Made by a program: the position numbers and the translations under genes
In this document: positions 27,405-35,389 of the stretch, one piece after another
Layout of the letters: each line of letters begins with the position of its first letter
How positions within the stretch are numbered: the stretch's first letter is position 1
NCBI GenBank assembly: GCA_965204415.1
Contig: CBDBEL010000001.1
Location: forward strand, 310,001 to 374,000
Direction of reading: 5' to 3'
DNA length: 64,000 nt
DNA from: Aldehydirespirator sp965204415
Lineage (GTDB): Bacteria > Actinomycetota > Acidimicrobiia > Acidimicrobiales > Aldehydirespiratoraceae
Notes under the pieces: generated by a model
What the model was told of the DNA's origin: nothing
Databases searched by the model: none
What the model saw: only the letters and a program-made list of their open reading frames with translations

Positions 27405-27928
27405 CTCTCGGAACGAGCCTCGTCCAAGGCGGTCAGAACCTCCGAGCCCGGCGCATCGAGGTAGGGAAGGCTGCTCAGCAAGTCGGCATTGCCCAGGCGG
27501 CGGGTCGACTCCGGGGCGACTTCGACAGACAGGCCCTCCGTCCGCAGTGCTTCCTCCAAGCTCGGGGAGGCCACGGAAAGGTGCACGCTGGCCCGAAGGT
27601 GGATCGCGGCCGCCAGCGCCTCGATGCCTAGGAGGTTGAGTTGGTGGCGGCGACGCAGGCGGCCGATCAAGGGTGCGAGGGTGCGGAGGCTTTCCAGTCC
27701 GATGTCCTCCGGCAGCTCCAACAGCTTGGTGAGGGCCCGACTCCTCAACTCCGGCGACTGGTCGGCGAACAGCGCTGAGAGCGCTCCGGTTCGCTCCGTC
27801 GCGCTCAGTGCCGCCTGGCACAGCCTCGCGTACCAGCAGCCAGTGGTGTAGACGGGCTCGCCCGGCTGGGGCGGGGCATCGCCTCGGAGCAGCGCGGCCA
27901 GGACCCTGTCGTCAACGAGTTGCGTCAC
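27401..27928 (-). CDS. Unknown protein of an AbrB-X-PIN gene cluster
   Basis: This 175-residue protein contains Leu/Ala-rich helices (DRVLAALLRGDAP, YARLCQAALSATERTGAL, LTKLLELPEDIGLESLRTLAPLIGRLRRRH) and a C-terminal SVASPSLEEALRTEGLSVEV. I do not recognise the family. It sits between an AbrB-type antitoxin and a PIN toxin with GTGA overlaps on both sides, so it is probably a third component of that module. A fragment of a second copy lies at 26677-26757. Confidence 0.6.
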   Translation of the reverse strand: MTQLVDDRVLAALLRGDAPPQPGEPVYTTGCWYARLCQAALSATERTGALSALFADQSPELRSRALTKLLELPEDIGLESLRTLAPLIGRLRRRHQLNLLGIEALAAAIHLRASVHLSVASPSLEEALRTEGLSVEVAPESTRRLGNADLLSSLPYLDAPGSEVLTALDEARSER

Positions 27929-28167
27929 TCGGAAGCCAGTTCGGGGTCGCCGAACCCCGCCCGGGCCGCGGCCCAGTCGTCCTCGTCTAAGGACTCCAGA
28001 AGCTCGCGGCGCAGGCTGGCGATGTCGCCACGCACAATCACGACCGCGTCGCCAAGGTCCAGATAGGCCACCTCGCCGCCGTGCTGGAGGCCCCACCGCC
28101 GGCGGGCGGCCGCGGGCAGGCTCATCTGTCCCCGAGCCGACACCTTGAGGTCGCCGCTGTTCGCCAT
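27925..28167 (-). CDS. AbrB/MazE-type DNA-binding antitoxin
   Basis: This is an 80-residue protein with the swapped-hairpin SpoVT/AbrB fold: LKVSARGQMSLPAAARRRWGLQHGGEVAYLDLGDAVVIV (residues 7-45), then an acidic tail for toxin binding. ATG 28167 starts MANSGD. It overlaps the next gene by GTGA. An inverted repeat 29 nt upstream is the probable operator. Confidence 0.8.
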   Translation of the reverse strand: MANSGDLKVSARGQMSLPAAARRRWGLQHGGEVAYLDLGDAVVIVRGDIASLRRELLESLDEDDWAAARAGFGDPELASE

Positions 28168-28388
28168 TACGCCAGCCTACAAGGCGGAACTCTATGTTGC
28201 CTTGTGTTGGCAACTCCGACTTGGGTCTACGGCTACCACACTCTGCACCCACCCGACCCCACCCACCGCGGACCCGCCCGCGCCCCCGAAGAACCCGAGC
28301 TGTTCGGGTCCCGTGCCAGGGGCTCACCCGAGCCGACCCTGATTTCCTTTGAACAGACGCACGGTCCCGGTCGGCGGCCGGCTCGTTG
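28168..28388. promoter_or_regulatory. 221-nt intergenic region with the abrB operator
   Basis: GTTGCC-7 nt-GGCAAC (28196-28214) is a perfect 6-bp inverted repeat upstream of the AbrB-type gene and probably its autoregulatory site. The remaining part toward 28388 is Pro-codon-like GC-rich sequence with no convincing gene or terminator. Confidence 0.45.
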
Positions 28389-28964
28389 TTAGGCCCGGCG
28401 ACGCCAGGCGGCTGTACCAACCAGCAGGATGACCGCCGCACCGGCGAAGAGCAGCACGAGGCTCGTGTTGAGAGGGTCGTTGGAGGGACTGGGAGGGAGG
28501 CTGATCGACTCGTCAGGCGGATAGCCCTCGCCGAACACGTCCTGGAGTTCGCTTGCCGCTACGACTGATCCACACAAGTGGACATTCAGGTCGCCTCTCC
28601 ACTCCTGGGCGGCTACGCCCACCGTGCCCCGGCCCTCCATATCGATCCCGCAGGCGGGTCCCTGCGCGTGAGTGCGAACCTCGATGAGGGGGCCGGCCTC
28701 GCCCTTGTACACCCGATCGACCCTGAACACAAGAGCCGCACCATTGTCCTCGACCTGGCTGTGCACCGTTCGCTCCAGCTGGCTCCCGGCGAAGGCGACC
28801 GAGATGTCATCGGCGTATTCGGCCAGTTCGCGTTCGACACAACTGCACGCATGGGCAGTGCCCGCAGTCGCCACGACCGTCACCGCCACCACCAGGGCGG
28901 CGATAGTCAGCCCGCCGCACACGCGCAGCTCGACCATCAAGACCCGACCGTAGCGGTTGGTCAT
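28389..28964 (-). CDS. Secreted, C-terminally anchored CSC-motif protein
   Basis: The 191-residue product has a signal peptide (hydrophobic GGLTIAALVVAVTVVATAG, cleavage near AHA) directly followed by CSCVERELAEYADD, a Cys-x-Cys N-terminus seen in NTR/TIMP-like and related secreted proteins. A beta-rich middle follows (AALVFRVDRVYKGEAG, CGIDMEGRGTVGVAAQ), then one C-terminal transmembrane helix (LVLLFAGAAVILLVGTAAW) ending in RRRA. It should be anchored to the outer face of the membrane. Two starts are possible (28964 or 28937); neither has a clear RBS. The exact function is unknown. Confidence 0.65.
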   Translation of the reverse strand: MTNRYGRVLMVELRVCGGLTIAALVVAVTVVATAGTAHACSCVERELAEYADDISVAFAGSQLERTVHSQVEDNGAALVFRVDRVYKGEAGPLIEVRTHAQGPACGIDMEGRGTVGVAAQEWRGDLNVHLCGSVVAASELQDVFGEGYPPDESISLPPSPSNDPLNTSLVLLFAGAAVILLVGTAAWRRRA

Positions 28965-29036
28965 CGGAGGCGCCGGGCTGCGGCCGCGCCGGTCTATCCG
29001 TGTGTCCCGGGCCGAGACAGGCAATGATTCTGGTTC

Positions 29037-29864
29037 GTGCGGTTCGCGGTGGTCACTGACCTTCACTTCGGCAGGGCCGCCCCTTACCGGGGCGTCGACC
29101 GCAAGCTCACGGGCTGCGCCCCCGCCCTCACGGCCGCCTTCGTCGACGAGATGAACCGGCGGGTGCGTCCCGACTTCGTCATGGTGCTCGGTGACGTGAT
29201 CGAGGACGAGAGCCCCGAGGCCGACCTCGCCAACTACACCAGGGCGGCTGCCATCCTGTCGGGCCTCGACATGCCGGTCCACTACGTGTACGGCAACCAC
29301 GACCTGGTGCACCTCACCCATGACCAGCTCCTGGCGGCGTCCGGCGAGGCGGCGCTCAACTCATCGTTAGACGTCGACGGATGGCATCTGGTGCGCCTCC
29401 ACTCGACCGTCGACTATGAACCGAGCGGACCCTCCGATGACGGCTACCCACTGAAGGGGTGCGTCGACCCCGAGCATCTGGACTGGCTCGACCGGGACTT
29501 GGCCGCAGCCAGCGGGCCAGCCGTAGTATTCACCCATTTCGCGCCCGCTGATCTGAACCTCGCCGGCCAGTTCTGGTTCGGGCATGCGCCGGAGAAGGCC
29601 ATGCTCGCCAACCGGGCTGAGGTCCGTGGCGTCCTCGAGTCCCACGATGTGGCCCTGGCCATGAACGGCCACGTCCACTGGAACGACCACACCGTTCACA
29701 ACGGGATCTCGTACATCACGATCCAGTCCCTGGTGGAGAACACCGCCGGCGACGGCGAGCCCGCCGGTGCCTGGGCTCTCGTCGAGGCCGGATCCGCGCA
29801 CCTCGAAGTCACCGTCAACGGCCGGGATCCGGCCCGCTACCGGGTGCCCCGGATCGTCCTGTGA
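29037..29864 (+). CDS. Calcineurin-like metallophosphoesterase
   Basis: The 275-residue product has the five metallophosphoesterase motifs: VVTDLHFG (5-12), VLGDVIED, YGNHDLV, FTHF and NGHVHWND. The order and length resemble class III cyclic nucleotide phosphodiesterase-like enzymes, but the substrate cannot be read from sequence. GTG 29037 starts MRFAVVTDLHFG with no room for an RBS. Its stop overlaps the next gene (GTGA). Confidence 0.85.
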   Translation: MRFAVVTDLHFGRAAPYRGVDRKLTGCAPALTAAFVDEMNRRVRPDFVMVLGDVIEDESPEADLANYTRAAAILSGLDMPVHYVYGNHDLVHLTHDQLLAASGEAALNSSLDVDGWHLVRLHSTVDYEPSGPSDDGYPLKGCVDPEHLDWLDRDLAAASGPAVVFTHFAPADLNLAGQFWFGHAPEKAMLANRAEVRGVLESHDVALAMNGHVHWNDHTVHNGISYITIQSLVENTAGDGEPAGAWALVEAGSAHLEVTVNGRDPARYRVPRIVL

Positions 29865-30502
29865 CTGCTGCCGGATCCCCGTCGATCGTCCTGTTCGACT
29901 GGAACGGGACCCTCCTTGACGACATGGAGCGGGCTCGCATGGCGAGCAGCCTGGTCCGCGAGCAGTGGGTCGGCCTCACAGACCTCACCCTCCAGGACTT
30001 CCGGGAGGCCTGGAGCCTGCCACTGTCGGACCACGTCAAGCGGCTGGGCGTTCCCGACGATCGCAGCGAGGATGCGGCCCGGGCCTGGAGCACTCACCTC
30101 GCGGCTCTCGACGCTCCTCTCTCCCCCGGAGTGTCAGCCACGCTCGAGACCCTGCAGGGCGCCGGCATCACCATCGGGGTGGTGAGCTCGGCCAGCGACG
30201 AGGCCGTGCGGCGAGACCTTCGAGACCACAACCTGGATCAGCGATTCGACAGCGTCCACTGCGGGGTCATCCAAAAGGGAGATGTGATCAGCCGCTTTGT
30301 GGAGAACGCGCCAGCCGGGGCGGTCTGGTACGTGGGCGACACCAAGTTCGACATGGTGCAAGCCCGGGGAGCAGGTGCGGTAGCCATCGGATACACATCC
30401 GGCTATGACGCGGCCGATGCGCTGCACGAAGGCGGGGCCCACCACCTCATCGCCAGGCTGCAAGACCTGATCGCACTCATAGCCAATCCGCCGGGACCAT
30501 GA
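29861..30502 (+). CDS. HAD-family phosphatase
   Basis: The 213-residue product has the HAD motifs: nucleophile FDWNGTLLDD (DxN form, with Asn in place of the usual second Asp, near residues 13-22), motif II VVSSASDE, a Lys (QKGD) and motif IV YVGDTKFDMVQAR. It resembles phosphoglycolate-phosphatase-like enzymes with a small helical cap. FDWNGT variants are known in HADs and often keep activity. It is translationally coupled to the genes on both sides. Confidence 0.8.
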   Translation: MTAAGSPSIVLFDWNGTLLDDMERARMASSLVREQWVGLTDLTLQDFREAWSLPLSDHVKRLGVPDDRSEDAARAWSTHLAALDAPLSPGVSATLETLQGAGITIGVVSSASDEAVRRDLRDHNLDQRFDSVHCGVIQKGDVISRFVENAPAGAVWYVGDTKFDMVQARGAGAVAIGYTSGYDAADALHEGGAHHLIARLQDLIALIANPPGP

Positions 30503-31044
30503 CCACCCACGAGCGGCTGTCCGAGACCATCGAGTCCGAGACCATCGAGTCCGAGACCATCGAGTATGTGGCGCTGCAGCGCCTGCAGAGCCGGTACGCC
30601 GACGTGGTGACCCGGCGGGCGTTCGATGAGCTGGCCGGCATGGTGCGGCCCGACTGCCCGATCGTGGTCGACGTGCGCCACCGGAAGTTCGAGCTGACCG
30701 GGCCGTCCGAGTACGGCGAGTTCATCGCCCGCCAGATCGAGCGCTTCTCGCTGTTCGAGTTCGTGCTGCTCAACACGGTGATGCGCATCGACGCCGAGCG
30801 GGGCGTGGCCGCAGCCCGGGTGTACATGCAGGAGATCCGCCAGAACGTCTCCGACGGGCGCCGCACCGACGCCTACGGCGTGTACCACGACCGGCTCGAG
30901 CGCGACGACGAAGGCCGCTGGTGGTTCGCCAAGCGGCACTACCGGAGCCTCGCCCGCACGGCCGAGCCTCGGGGCACGACCGACTACGACGTCTTCGGTG
31001 TCGGCGCGATCGACCTCGAGGACATCCTCGACGATCGCTTCTAG
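30499..31044 (+). CDS. SnoaL-like (NTF2 fold) protein
   Basis: The 181-residue product has the NTF2-like pattern: ALQRLQSRYADVVTRRAFDELAGMV, then beta strands ending in YHDRLERDDEGRWWFAKRHYRSLAR. SnoaL-type domains bind or isomerise small hydrophobic substrates; no substrate can be named. The N-terminus carries three perfect 15-nt repeats (ETIES three times, 30523-30567). ATGA overlap with the HAD gene. Its stop overlaps that of the convergent GNAT gene (CTAG at 31041-31044). Confidence 0.75.
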   Translation: MTTHERLSETIESETIESETIEYVALQRLQSRYADVVTRRAFDELAGMVRPDCPIVVDVRHRKFELTGPSEYGEFIARQIERFSLFEFVLLNTVMRIDAERGVAAARVYMQEIRQNVSDGRRTDAYGVYHDRLERDDEGRWWFAKRHYRSLARTAEPRGTTDYDVFGVGAIDLEDILDDRF

Positions 31045-31625
31045 ACCGAGTCCGGGCCGACCCGGATGCGGGCAAAGACGAGCACGGCCGGGTCGCCGCC
31101 GTCCTCAGCGGAGTCTCCCGCACCCCGCCGGGATGCGTCCACCCTGCGCATGCCGGCCCGGCGGGCGACCGCCGCCGACGCCGGATTGTCGGAGCCGATC
31201 TCGGCCATCACCGCGTCGAGCGGCCCCTCCGACAGCGCCCAGTCCAGCACGAGCCGGACCGCCTCGGACGCCCGTCCCTGGCCCCGCCAGCCCTCGGCGA
31301 TCCACCAGCCGATCAGCGCTGCCCGCCGCGCCGGGTCGAGCCGGCTGAGCCCCACCTCTCCGACGACCTGTCCCGACTGCGGGTCGGTCACGGCCAGATC
31401 CACTGAGCGCCCCTCGGCCACGGCCCGCTCCCGCTGGGAGATCCAGCGCGACGCGGCCGCCTCGTCGGCCGGTTCTGGCACGCTGAGCCGCTCGCGGATG
31501 ACCGGATCGTGCCAGGCCGCGGCCAGCACCGGGGCGTCGGCGGCCCGCCACGGCCTCGGCAGGGTCCTTGGGCCGGCCAGATGGGGAATGTCCACGACCA
31601 GCTGCACGTTCCCGCCATCCCTCAC
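31041..31625 (-). CDS. RimJ/RimL-type GNAT acetyltransferase
   Basis: The 194-residue GNAT protein has LPRPWRAADAPVLAAAWHDP at the N-terminus, the acetyl-CoA loop GWWIAEGWRGQGRASEAVRL near 110-129 and a typical end (IGSDNPASAAVARRAGMRRVD). RimJ/L-type enzymes acetylate protein N-termini or other small acceptors; the substrate here is unknown. GTG 31625 is the last link of the mini-ORF chain descending from nusB. Confidence 0.8.
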   Translation of the reverse strand: MRDGGNVQLVVDIPHLAGPRTLPRPWRAADAPVLAAAWHDPVIRERLSVPEPADEAAASRWISQRERAVAEGRSVDLAVTDPQSGQVVGEVGLSRLDPARRAALIGWWIAEGWRGQGRASEAVRLVLDWALSEGPLDAVMAEIGSDNPASAAVARRAGMRRVDASRRGAGDSAEDGGDPAVLVFARIRVGPDSV

Positions 31626-31781
31626 GGATCATTCCTCACGGATCGCCGCTCGCAAGCCGGCACCGATCACCCCTCACGACCCGCGCCTCACCGGATCACC
31701 CCTCACGACCTGCGCCCGCAACGATCACCCCTCGCGCCCCGCGCCCTCACCAAATCGGCCCCTCGCGAATCGACCGTTCAC
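31622..31781 (-). repeat. Degenerate junction repeats: chain of six GTGA-linked mini-ORFs, nusB to GNAT
   Basis: Starting from the nusB stop, six mini-ORFs follow, each opened by a GTG that overlaps the previous TGA: 31781-31725 (18 codons), 31728-31696 (10), 31699-31688 (3), 31691-31674 (5), 31677-31636 (13) and 31639-31622 (5). The last TGA overlaps the GNAT GTG. The fifth ends LASGDP, copying the NusB C-terminus (PASGDP). Short motifs (GGGGTGATC, GATCCGTGA) recur, so this is an eroded tandem repeat. Confidence 0.7.
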
Positions 31782-32215
31782 GGATCGCCGCTCGCGGGCT
31801 CGGGCTCGTGGCCGCGAACTTCGTCGGCCACCGCCCGCAGCACCCCGTTGAGGAAGCGGGGCGAGTCGCCGCCGCAGTACTGGGTGGCCAGGGCCACCAC
31901 TTCGGACAGCACGACACCGGTCGGGACGTCGTCGCGGTGGGCCAGCTCCCAGGCTGCGATCCGGGCCAGAGCCCGATCCACCACCGCGAGCCGCTCGAGG
32001 CGCCACCGGTCCAGATGCCTCCGCAGCAGGCTGTCGAGATGCTCGCGGTCGGCGTCCACCCCCAGCGCGATCTCCACCGCGTAGCCGGAAGGCGGGACGG
32101 CCCGGCGGCCCAGCGCCTCCTGCGAGGAATCGCCCGCTATCTCAGCCTCATACAGCACGGCCAGCGCGTCCTCGCGGGCTTCGCGGCGGCTCCCGAAGCC
32201 AGGAACGCTGGTCAC
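31778..32215 (-). CDS. nusB: Transcription antitermination factor NusB
   Basis: NusB joins the antitermination complex on rRNA operons. The 145-residue all-helical product contains SRREAREDALAVLYEAEI, VDRALARIAAWELAHRDDVPTGVVLSEVVALATQYCGGDSPRFLNGVL-type blocks (the last about residues 85-132), strongly matching the family. It follows efp in the standard aroB-pepQ-efp-nusB order. GTG 32215; the stop begins the mini-ORF chain. Confidence 0.93.
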   Translation of the reverse strand: MTSVPGFGSRREAREDALAVLYEAEIAGDSSQEALGRRAVPPSGYAVEIALGVDADREHLDSLLRRHLDRWRLERLAVVDRALARIAAWELAHRDDVPTGVVLSEVVALATQYCGGDSPRFLNGVLRAVADEVRGHEPEPASGDP

Positions 32216-32331
32216 GGAAACCGCCGCACCGAGGGTCCCCCGGCGGAGAGGCCGTTCCGGCTGCCGATCGGGGTCAGTTTCGGGGACGTGGCCGGCATCG
32301 CCTGCTCCGACGACGAGACGCTCGACCGGGA

Positions 32332-32895
32332 TCAGGCCCGGCCGATGTAGGCGGCGGTCCGGGTGTCCACCTTCACCCGCTCCCCGGGCGACACGAACAG
32401 CGGGACCTGCACCACCAGCCCTGTCTCCAGGGTGGCCGGTTTGGTGGCGCCCGAGACCCGGTCGCCCTGGATCCCCGGCTCGGTCTCGGCGATGGCCAGC
32501 TCAACCGCGGCGGGCAGGTCGGTGCCGACGATCTCGGTGCCGTGCATGAGCATCAACGCCACCGAGCCCTCCACCAGGAACCGGGCCGCGTCGCCGAGGA
32601 TCTGAGGCGCCACCGTGATCTGGTCGTAGGACTCGTTGTCCATGAACACGAGGTCCTCGCCCTCCCGGTAGAGCAGTTGCATCTCGCGCTTGTCGATCGT
32701 GGCCCGCTCGACCTTCTCGCCGGCCCGGAACGTCCGGTCCACCACCGCCCCAGTCCGGGCGTTCTTGAGGGTGGTGCGCACGAAGGCATGGCCCTTGCCC
32801 GGCTTGACATGCTGGAACTCCACCACGCTGAACAGGTTCTGATCGATCTCGAGGGTCATGCCGTTGCGAAGATCGTTGGTCGTGATGGTGGGCAA
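32332..32895 (-). CDS. efp: Elongation factor P
   Basis: EF-P relieves ribosome stalling at polyproline. The 187 residues are exactly the family length, with TNDLRNGMTLEID at the start, the tRNA-mimicking loop PGKG with Lys near 35, and the C-terminal SGATKPATLETG and VQVPLFVSPGERVKVDT motifs. The start is TTG 32895 with AAGGAG 6 nt upstream; longer frames run through the spacer from pepQ. No epmA or epmB gene is nearby. Confidence 0.95.
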   Translation of the reverse strand: MPTITTNDLRNGMTLEIDQNLFSVVEFQHVKPGKGHAFVRTTLKNARTGAVVDRTFRAGEKVERATIDKREMQLLYREGEDLVFMDNESYDQITVAPQILGDAARFLVEGSVALMLMHGTEIVGTDLPAAVELAIAETEPGIQGDRVSGATKPATLETGLVVQVPLFVSPGERVKVDTRTAAYIGRA

Positions 32896-32939
32896 CGTCT
32901 GCTCCTTGTCGGTTCTCGGAAAATGGGGACGGTCGCCGC

Positions 32940-34100
32940 TCAGACCGGCAGCGGCACCGGGGAAGTCTTCGGATGGAGCGTAAGCGGGCGGCATCCGGAG
33001 CCGGTCACGACCAGCAGGTCCTCCACCCGGACACCACCGAAACCGGGAAAGTACACGCCGGGTTCGACGGTCACCACATTGCCGGGCTCGAGCGTCGCCA
33101 CCGAGCCCGACGCCAGGTGGGGCAGTTCGTGGATGTCCAGCCCGACGCCATGGCCGGTGCCGTGCACGAAGGCGTCGCCCATCCCGGCGTCGTCGATGAC
33201 CGACCGGCAGGCGTTGTCGATCTCGCCCGCCTCGACGCCGGGCGCCACCACGGCCGCGCCGGCCGCCTGGCTGCGCTCGACCGCATCGAGCATGGCCGCG
33301 GCCCGGTCGCTGGGATCGCCCAGCACGAACGTGCGGGTCATGTCGCTGCGGTAGCCGTCCACCAGCGCCCCGACATCGATGATCACCAGGTCGCCGGACT
33401 CCAGCGGCCGGTCCGTGGGCGTGGCATGGGGCAGCGCTGCGTTGGGACCGGACGCGACGATGGTGTCGTAGGCGGGCCCCGACGCGCCAGCCGAGCGGAT
33501 CGCGGCGTCAAGAGCCTGCTGGAGGCGCGACTCCGTCGTGCCGGGGCGCAGCATTCCCACCACCGACGCCAGGGCCCCGTCCGCGATGTGGGCGGCCGCC
33601 TCGATGCGGGCCAACTCGGCCCGATCCTTGACAGCGCGCAGGCTCTCTACCATCCCCGACAGGGGCACCGTCGCCGCCGTCACCGTCTTGCTCCAACGGA
33701 TCTGGTCGCGCCAGGCGACACGGTCCTCGATGCCGAGCCGGGCCGAGCCGCCGAGCCGGGGCGCGGCCGCCTTGGCCGGGTCGCGGGCCACTACGACCTC
33801 GATCTCGCCCGAGCAGCCGGCTTGCCCGATCTGAGCGGGGGCCTGCTCTGCGTAGCGCGCGTCGGTGACGAGCAGAGCCTCTTGCGCGCCCAGGGCCACG
33901 ACCACACCGTTGGAGCCGGTGAACCCGGTCAGCCATCGGACATTGGCGGGCTCGACGATCACCGCGGCGTCCACGTCCGAGTCGGTCAGCCTGTCCCAGA
34001 GCCGACCGAGCCGCCCGTCGGCGCGCAGCGGAGGCAGGCCACCCTGCACGCTCGCGGCGCGGTCCGACCCACCCAGCGGATCGCCCAGCGGATCACTCAT
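32940..34100 (-). CDS. pepQ: Xaa-Pro dipeptidase/aminopeptidase (M24)
   Basis: This is a 386-residue metallopeptidase of the pita-bread fold. The N-terminal creatinase-like domain (about 1-150) is followed by the metal ligands in DVGALVDGYRSDMTRTF (two Asp), HGTGHGVGLDIHE (His), TVEPGVYFPGFGGVRVED (two Glu). ATG 34100 starts MSDPLGDPLGG and overlaps the stop of the last aroB-pepQ mini-ORF. pepQ next to efp and aroB is a conserved arrangement. Confidence 0.9.
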   Translation of the reverse strand: MSDPLGDPLGGSDRAASVQGGLPPLRADGRLGRLWDRLTDSDVDAAVIVEPANVRWLTGFTGSNGVVVALGAQEALLVTDARYAEQAPAQIGQAGCSGEIEVVVARDPAKAAAPRLGGSARLGIEDRVAWRDQIRWSKTVTAATVPLSGMVESLRAVKDRAELARIEAAAHIADGALASVVGMLRPGTTESRLQQALDAAIRSAGASGPAYDTIVASGPNAALPHATPTDRPLESGDLVIIDVGALVDGYRSDMTRTFVLGDPSDRAAAMLDAVERSQAAGAAVVAPGVEAGEIDNACRSVIDDAGMGDAFVHGTGHGVGLDIHELPHLASGSVATLEPGNVVTVEPGVYFPGFGGVRVEDLLVVTGSGCRPLTLHPKTSPVPLPV

Positions 34101-34252
34101 CGGATCGCGGCCAGCGGATCGCTCATCGGATCGCCCAACGCGCCGCGGCCATCGGATCGCCCCGCAGATCACTCATCGGATCGCGGCCAGCGGATCGCTC
34201 ATCGGATCGCCCAACGCGCCGCGGCCAGCGGATCGCCCCGCAGATCACTCAT
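34097..34252 (-). repeat. 76-nt tandem repeat at the aroB/pepQ junction with four ATGA-linked mini-ORFs
   Basis: Units 34101-34176 and 34177-34252 are identical but for one base. They hold four mini-ORFs, each sharing ATGA with its neighbours: 34252-34199 (MSDLRGDPLAAARWAIR), 34202-34173 (MSDPLAAIR), 34176-34123 (MSDLRGDPMAAARWAIR) and 34126-34097 (MSDPLAAIR). The peptides combine the start of PepQ (MSDPLGDPL) with the end of AroB (LAAIR), showing they arose by duplication of the stop/start junction. Confidence 0.92.
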
Positions 34253-35274
34253 CGGATCGCGGCCAGCGCTTCCCTCAGCACCGGTTCGGGAACACCCTTC
34301 ACCGGCTCCACCCCCGCCGCCGAGTCGAGTATCAGGGTCAGACCGTCGACGGCCTTCTTGTCGCGGCCGAACAGGGCCAGCAGCTCGTCGTCGTCTTCGA
34401 GCATCGCCGGCAGCCGGGACGGCAGGCCGTAGCCGGTCACGACTCGGCGATGCTCGGCCACCCGGTCGGTGTCGATGCGGCCCATGCGTGCCGCTACCTC
34501 GGCCGCGTAGATCAACCCCACCGCCACGGCCTCGCCGTGGCGCACGTCGTAGCGTCCCGCGGTCTCCACCGCGTGGGCCAGAGTGTGGCCGTAGTTGAGG
34601 ATGGCCCGCCGGCCGCCCTCACGCTCGTCGGCGGCCACCACGTCGGACTTGATCCGGACCGCGGCCGCGATCCGTTCCGCGAGGTCGAGGCCATCCAGGT
34701 CGTCCCCGGTCAGGAAGTGGTACTTGGCCAGCTCGCCCTGGCCGCTGCGCATCTCCGCCGGCGGCAGCGTCGCCAGAACCTCGGTGTCGCAGAGCACTGC
34801 GTGGGGCTGCCAGAAGGCGCCCACCAGGTTCTTGCCCTCCGGCAGGTTCACGCCGGTCTTGCCCCCGATGGCCGCATCGACCTGGGCCAGCAATGTCGTG
34901 GGCACGGACACGTAGCGCATGCCGCGGTGGTAGACCGCAGCCACGAAGCCGGCTATGTCGGTCACCACGCCGCCCCCGACGGCGACGATCACGTCGGAGC
35001 GGGTGAACCCCGCTTCGGACATCTCGCGGCAGAGCCGCTCGATCTCGGCCAGGCACTTGGCCTCCTCACCGTCGGGGACCTCCAGCACGGTCTGGTCGAG
35101 GCCGCTGTCAACGGACCAGCCGATGCCGGGCTGGGTGATGACCGCGGCCCTGCGAGCACCGGCTGGGACGACTGAGCTGAGGCGGGCCCGGACCCCGGCT
35201 CCCACCTGGACGGCGTAGGAGCGGTCGCCCAGGTCGACGTTCACGACGTGGGGATCCGGGGCGGTCGAGGGCAT
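34249..35274 (-). CDS. aroB: 3-dehydroquinate synthase
   Basis: AroB is the second enzyme of the shikimate pathway. The 341-residue product has the NAD site (VIVAVGGGVVTDIAGFVAA) and the signature VPTTLLAQVDAAIGGKTGVN, with the zinc ligands in GQGELAKY and NYGHTLAHAVE-H. ATG 35274 is accepted although its RBS is weak. aroC and aroK, often beside aroB, are absent here; a prepilin peptidase gene stands in that place. Confidence 0.95.
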   Translation of the reverse strand: MPSTAPDPHVVNVDLGDRSYAVQVGAGVRARLSSVVPAGARRAAVITQPGIGWSVDSGLDQTVLEVPDGEEAKCLAEIERLCREMSEAGFTRSDVIVAVGGGVVTDIAGFVAAVYHRGMRYVSVPTTLLAQVDAAIGGKTGVNLPEGKNLVGAFWQPHAVLCDTEVLATLPPAEMRSGQGELAKYHFLTGDDLDGLDLAERIAAAVRIKSDVVAADEREGGRRAILNYGHTLAHAVETAGRYDVRHGEAVAVGLIYAAEVAARMGRIDTDRVAEHRRVVTGYGLPSRLPAMLEDDDELLALFGRDKKAVDGLTLILDSAAGVEPVKGVPEPVLREALAAIR

Positions 35275-35389
35275 CCGAGCAGCCTACCGACGCGCTGGTC
35301 GGCCTCTCGGGGCCGCGCCGAGAGCGGCCCCCCGTCCCGGCCGCACCGTCGCACCTCCGCTTCGCTCTCCACCCGCATCGGGGGTTCGT

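Noticed and set aside
28081..28441. Long minus-strand frame joining the 27401-27928 gene to sequence upstream of abrB
   Set aside because: The extension is antisense or out of frame to the AbrB gene and low-complexity; the GTG at 27928 overlapping the abrB stop is the natural start.
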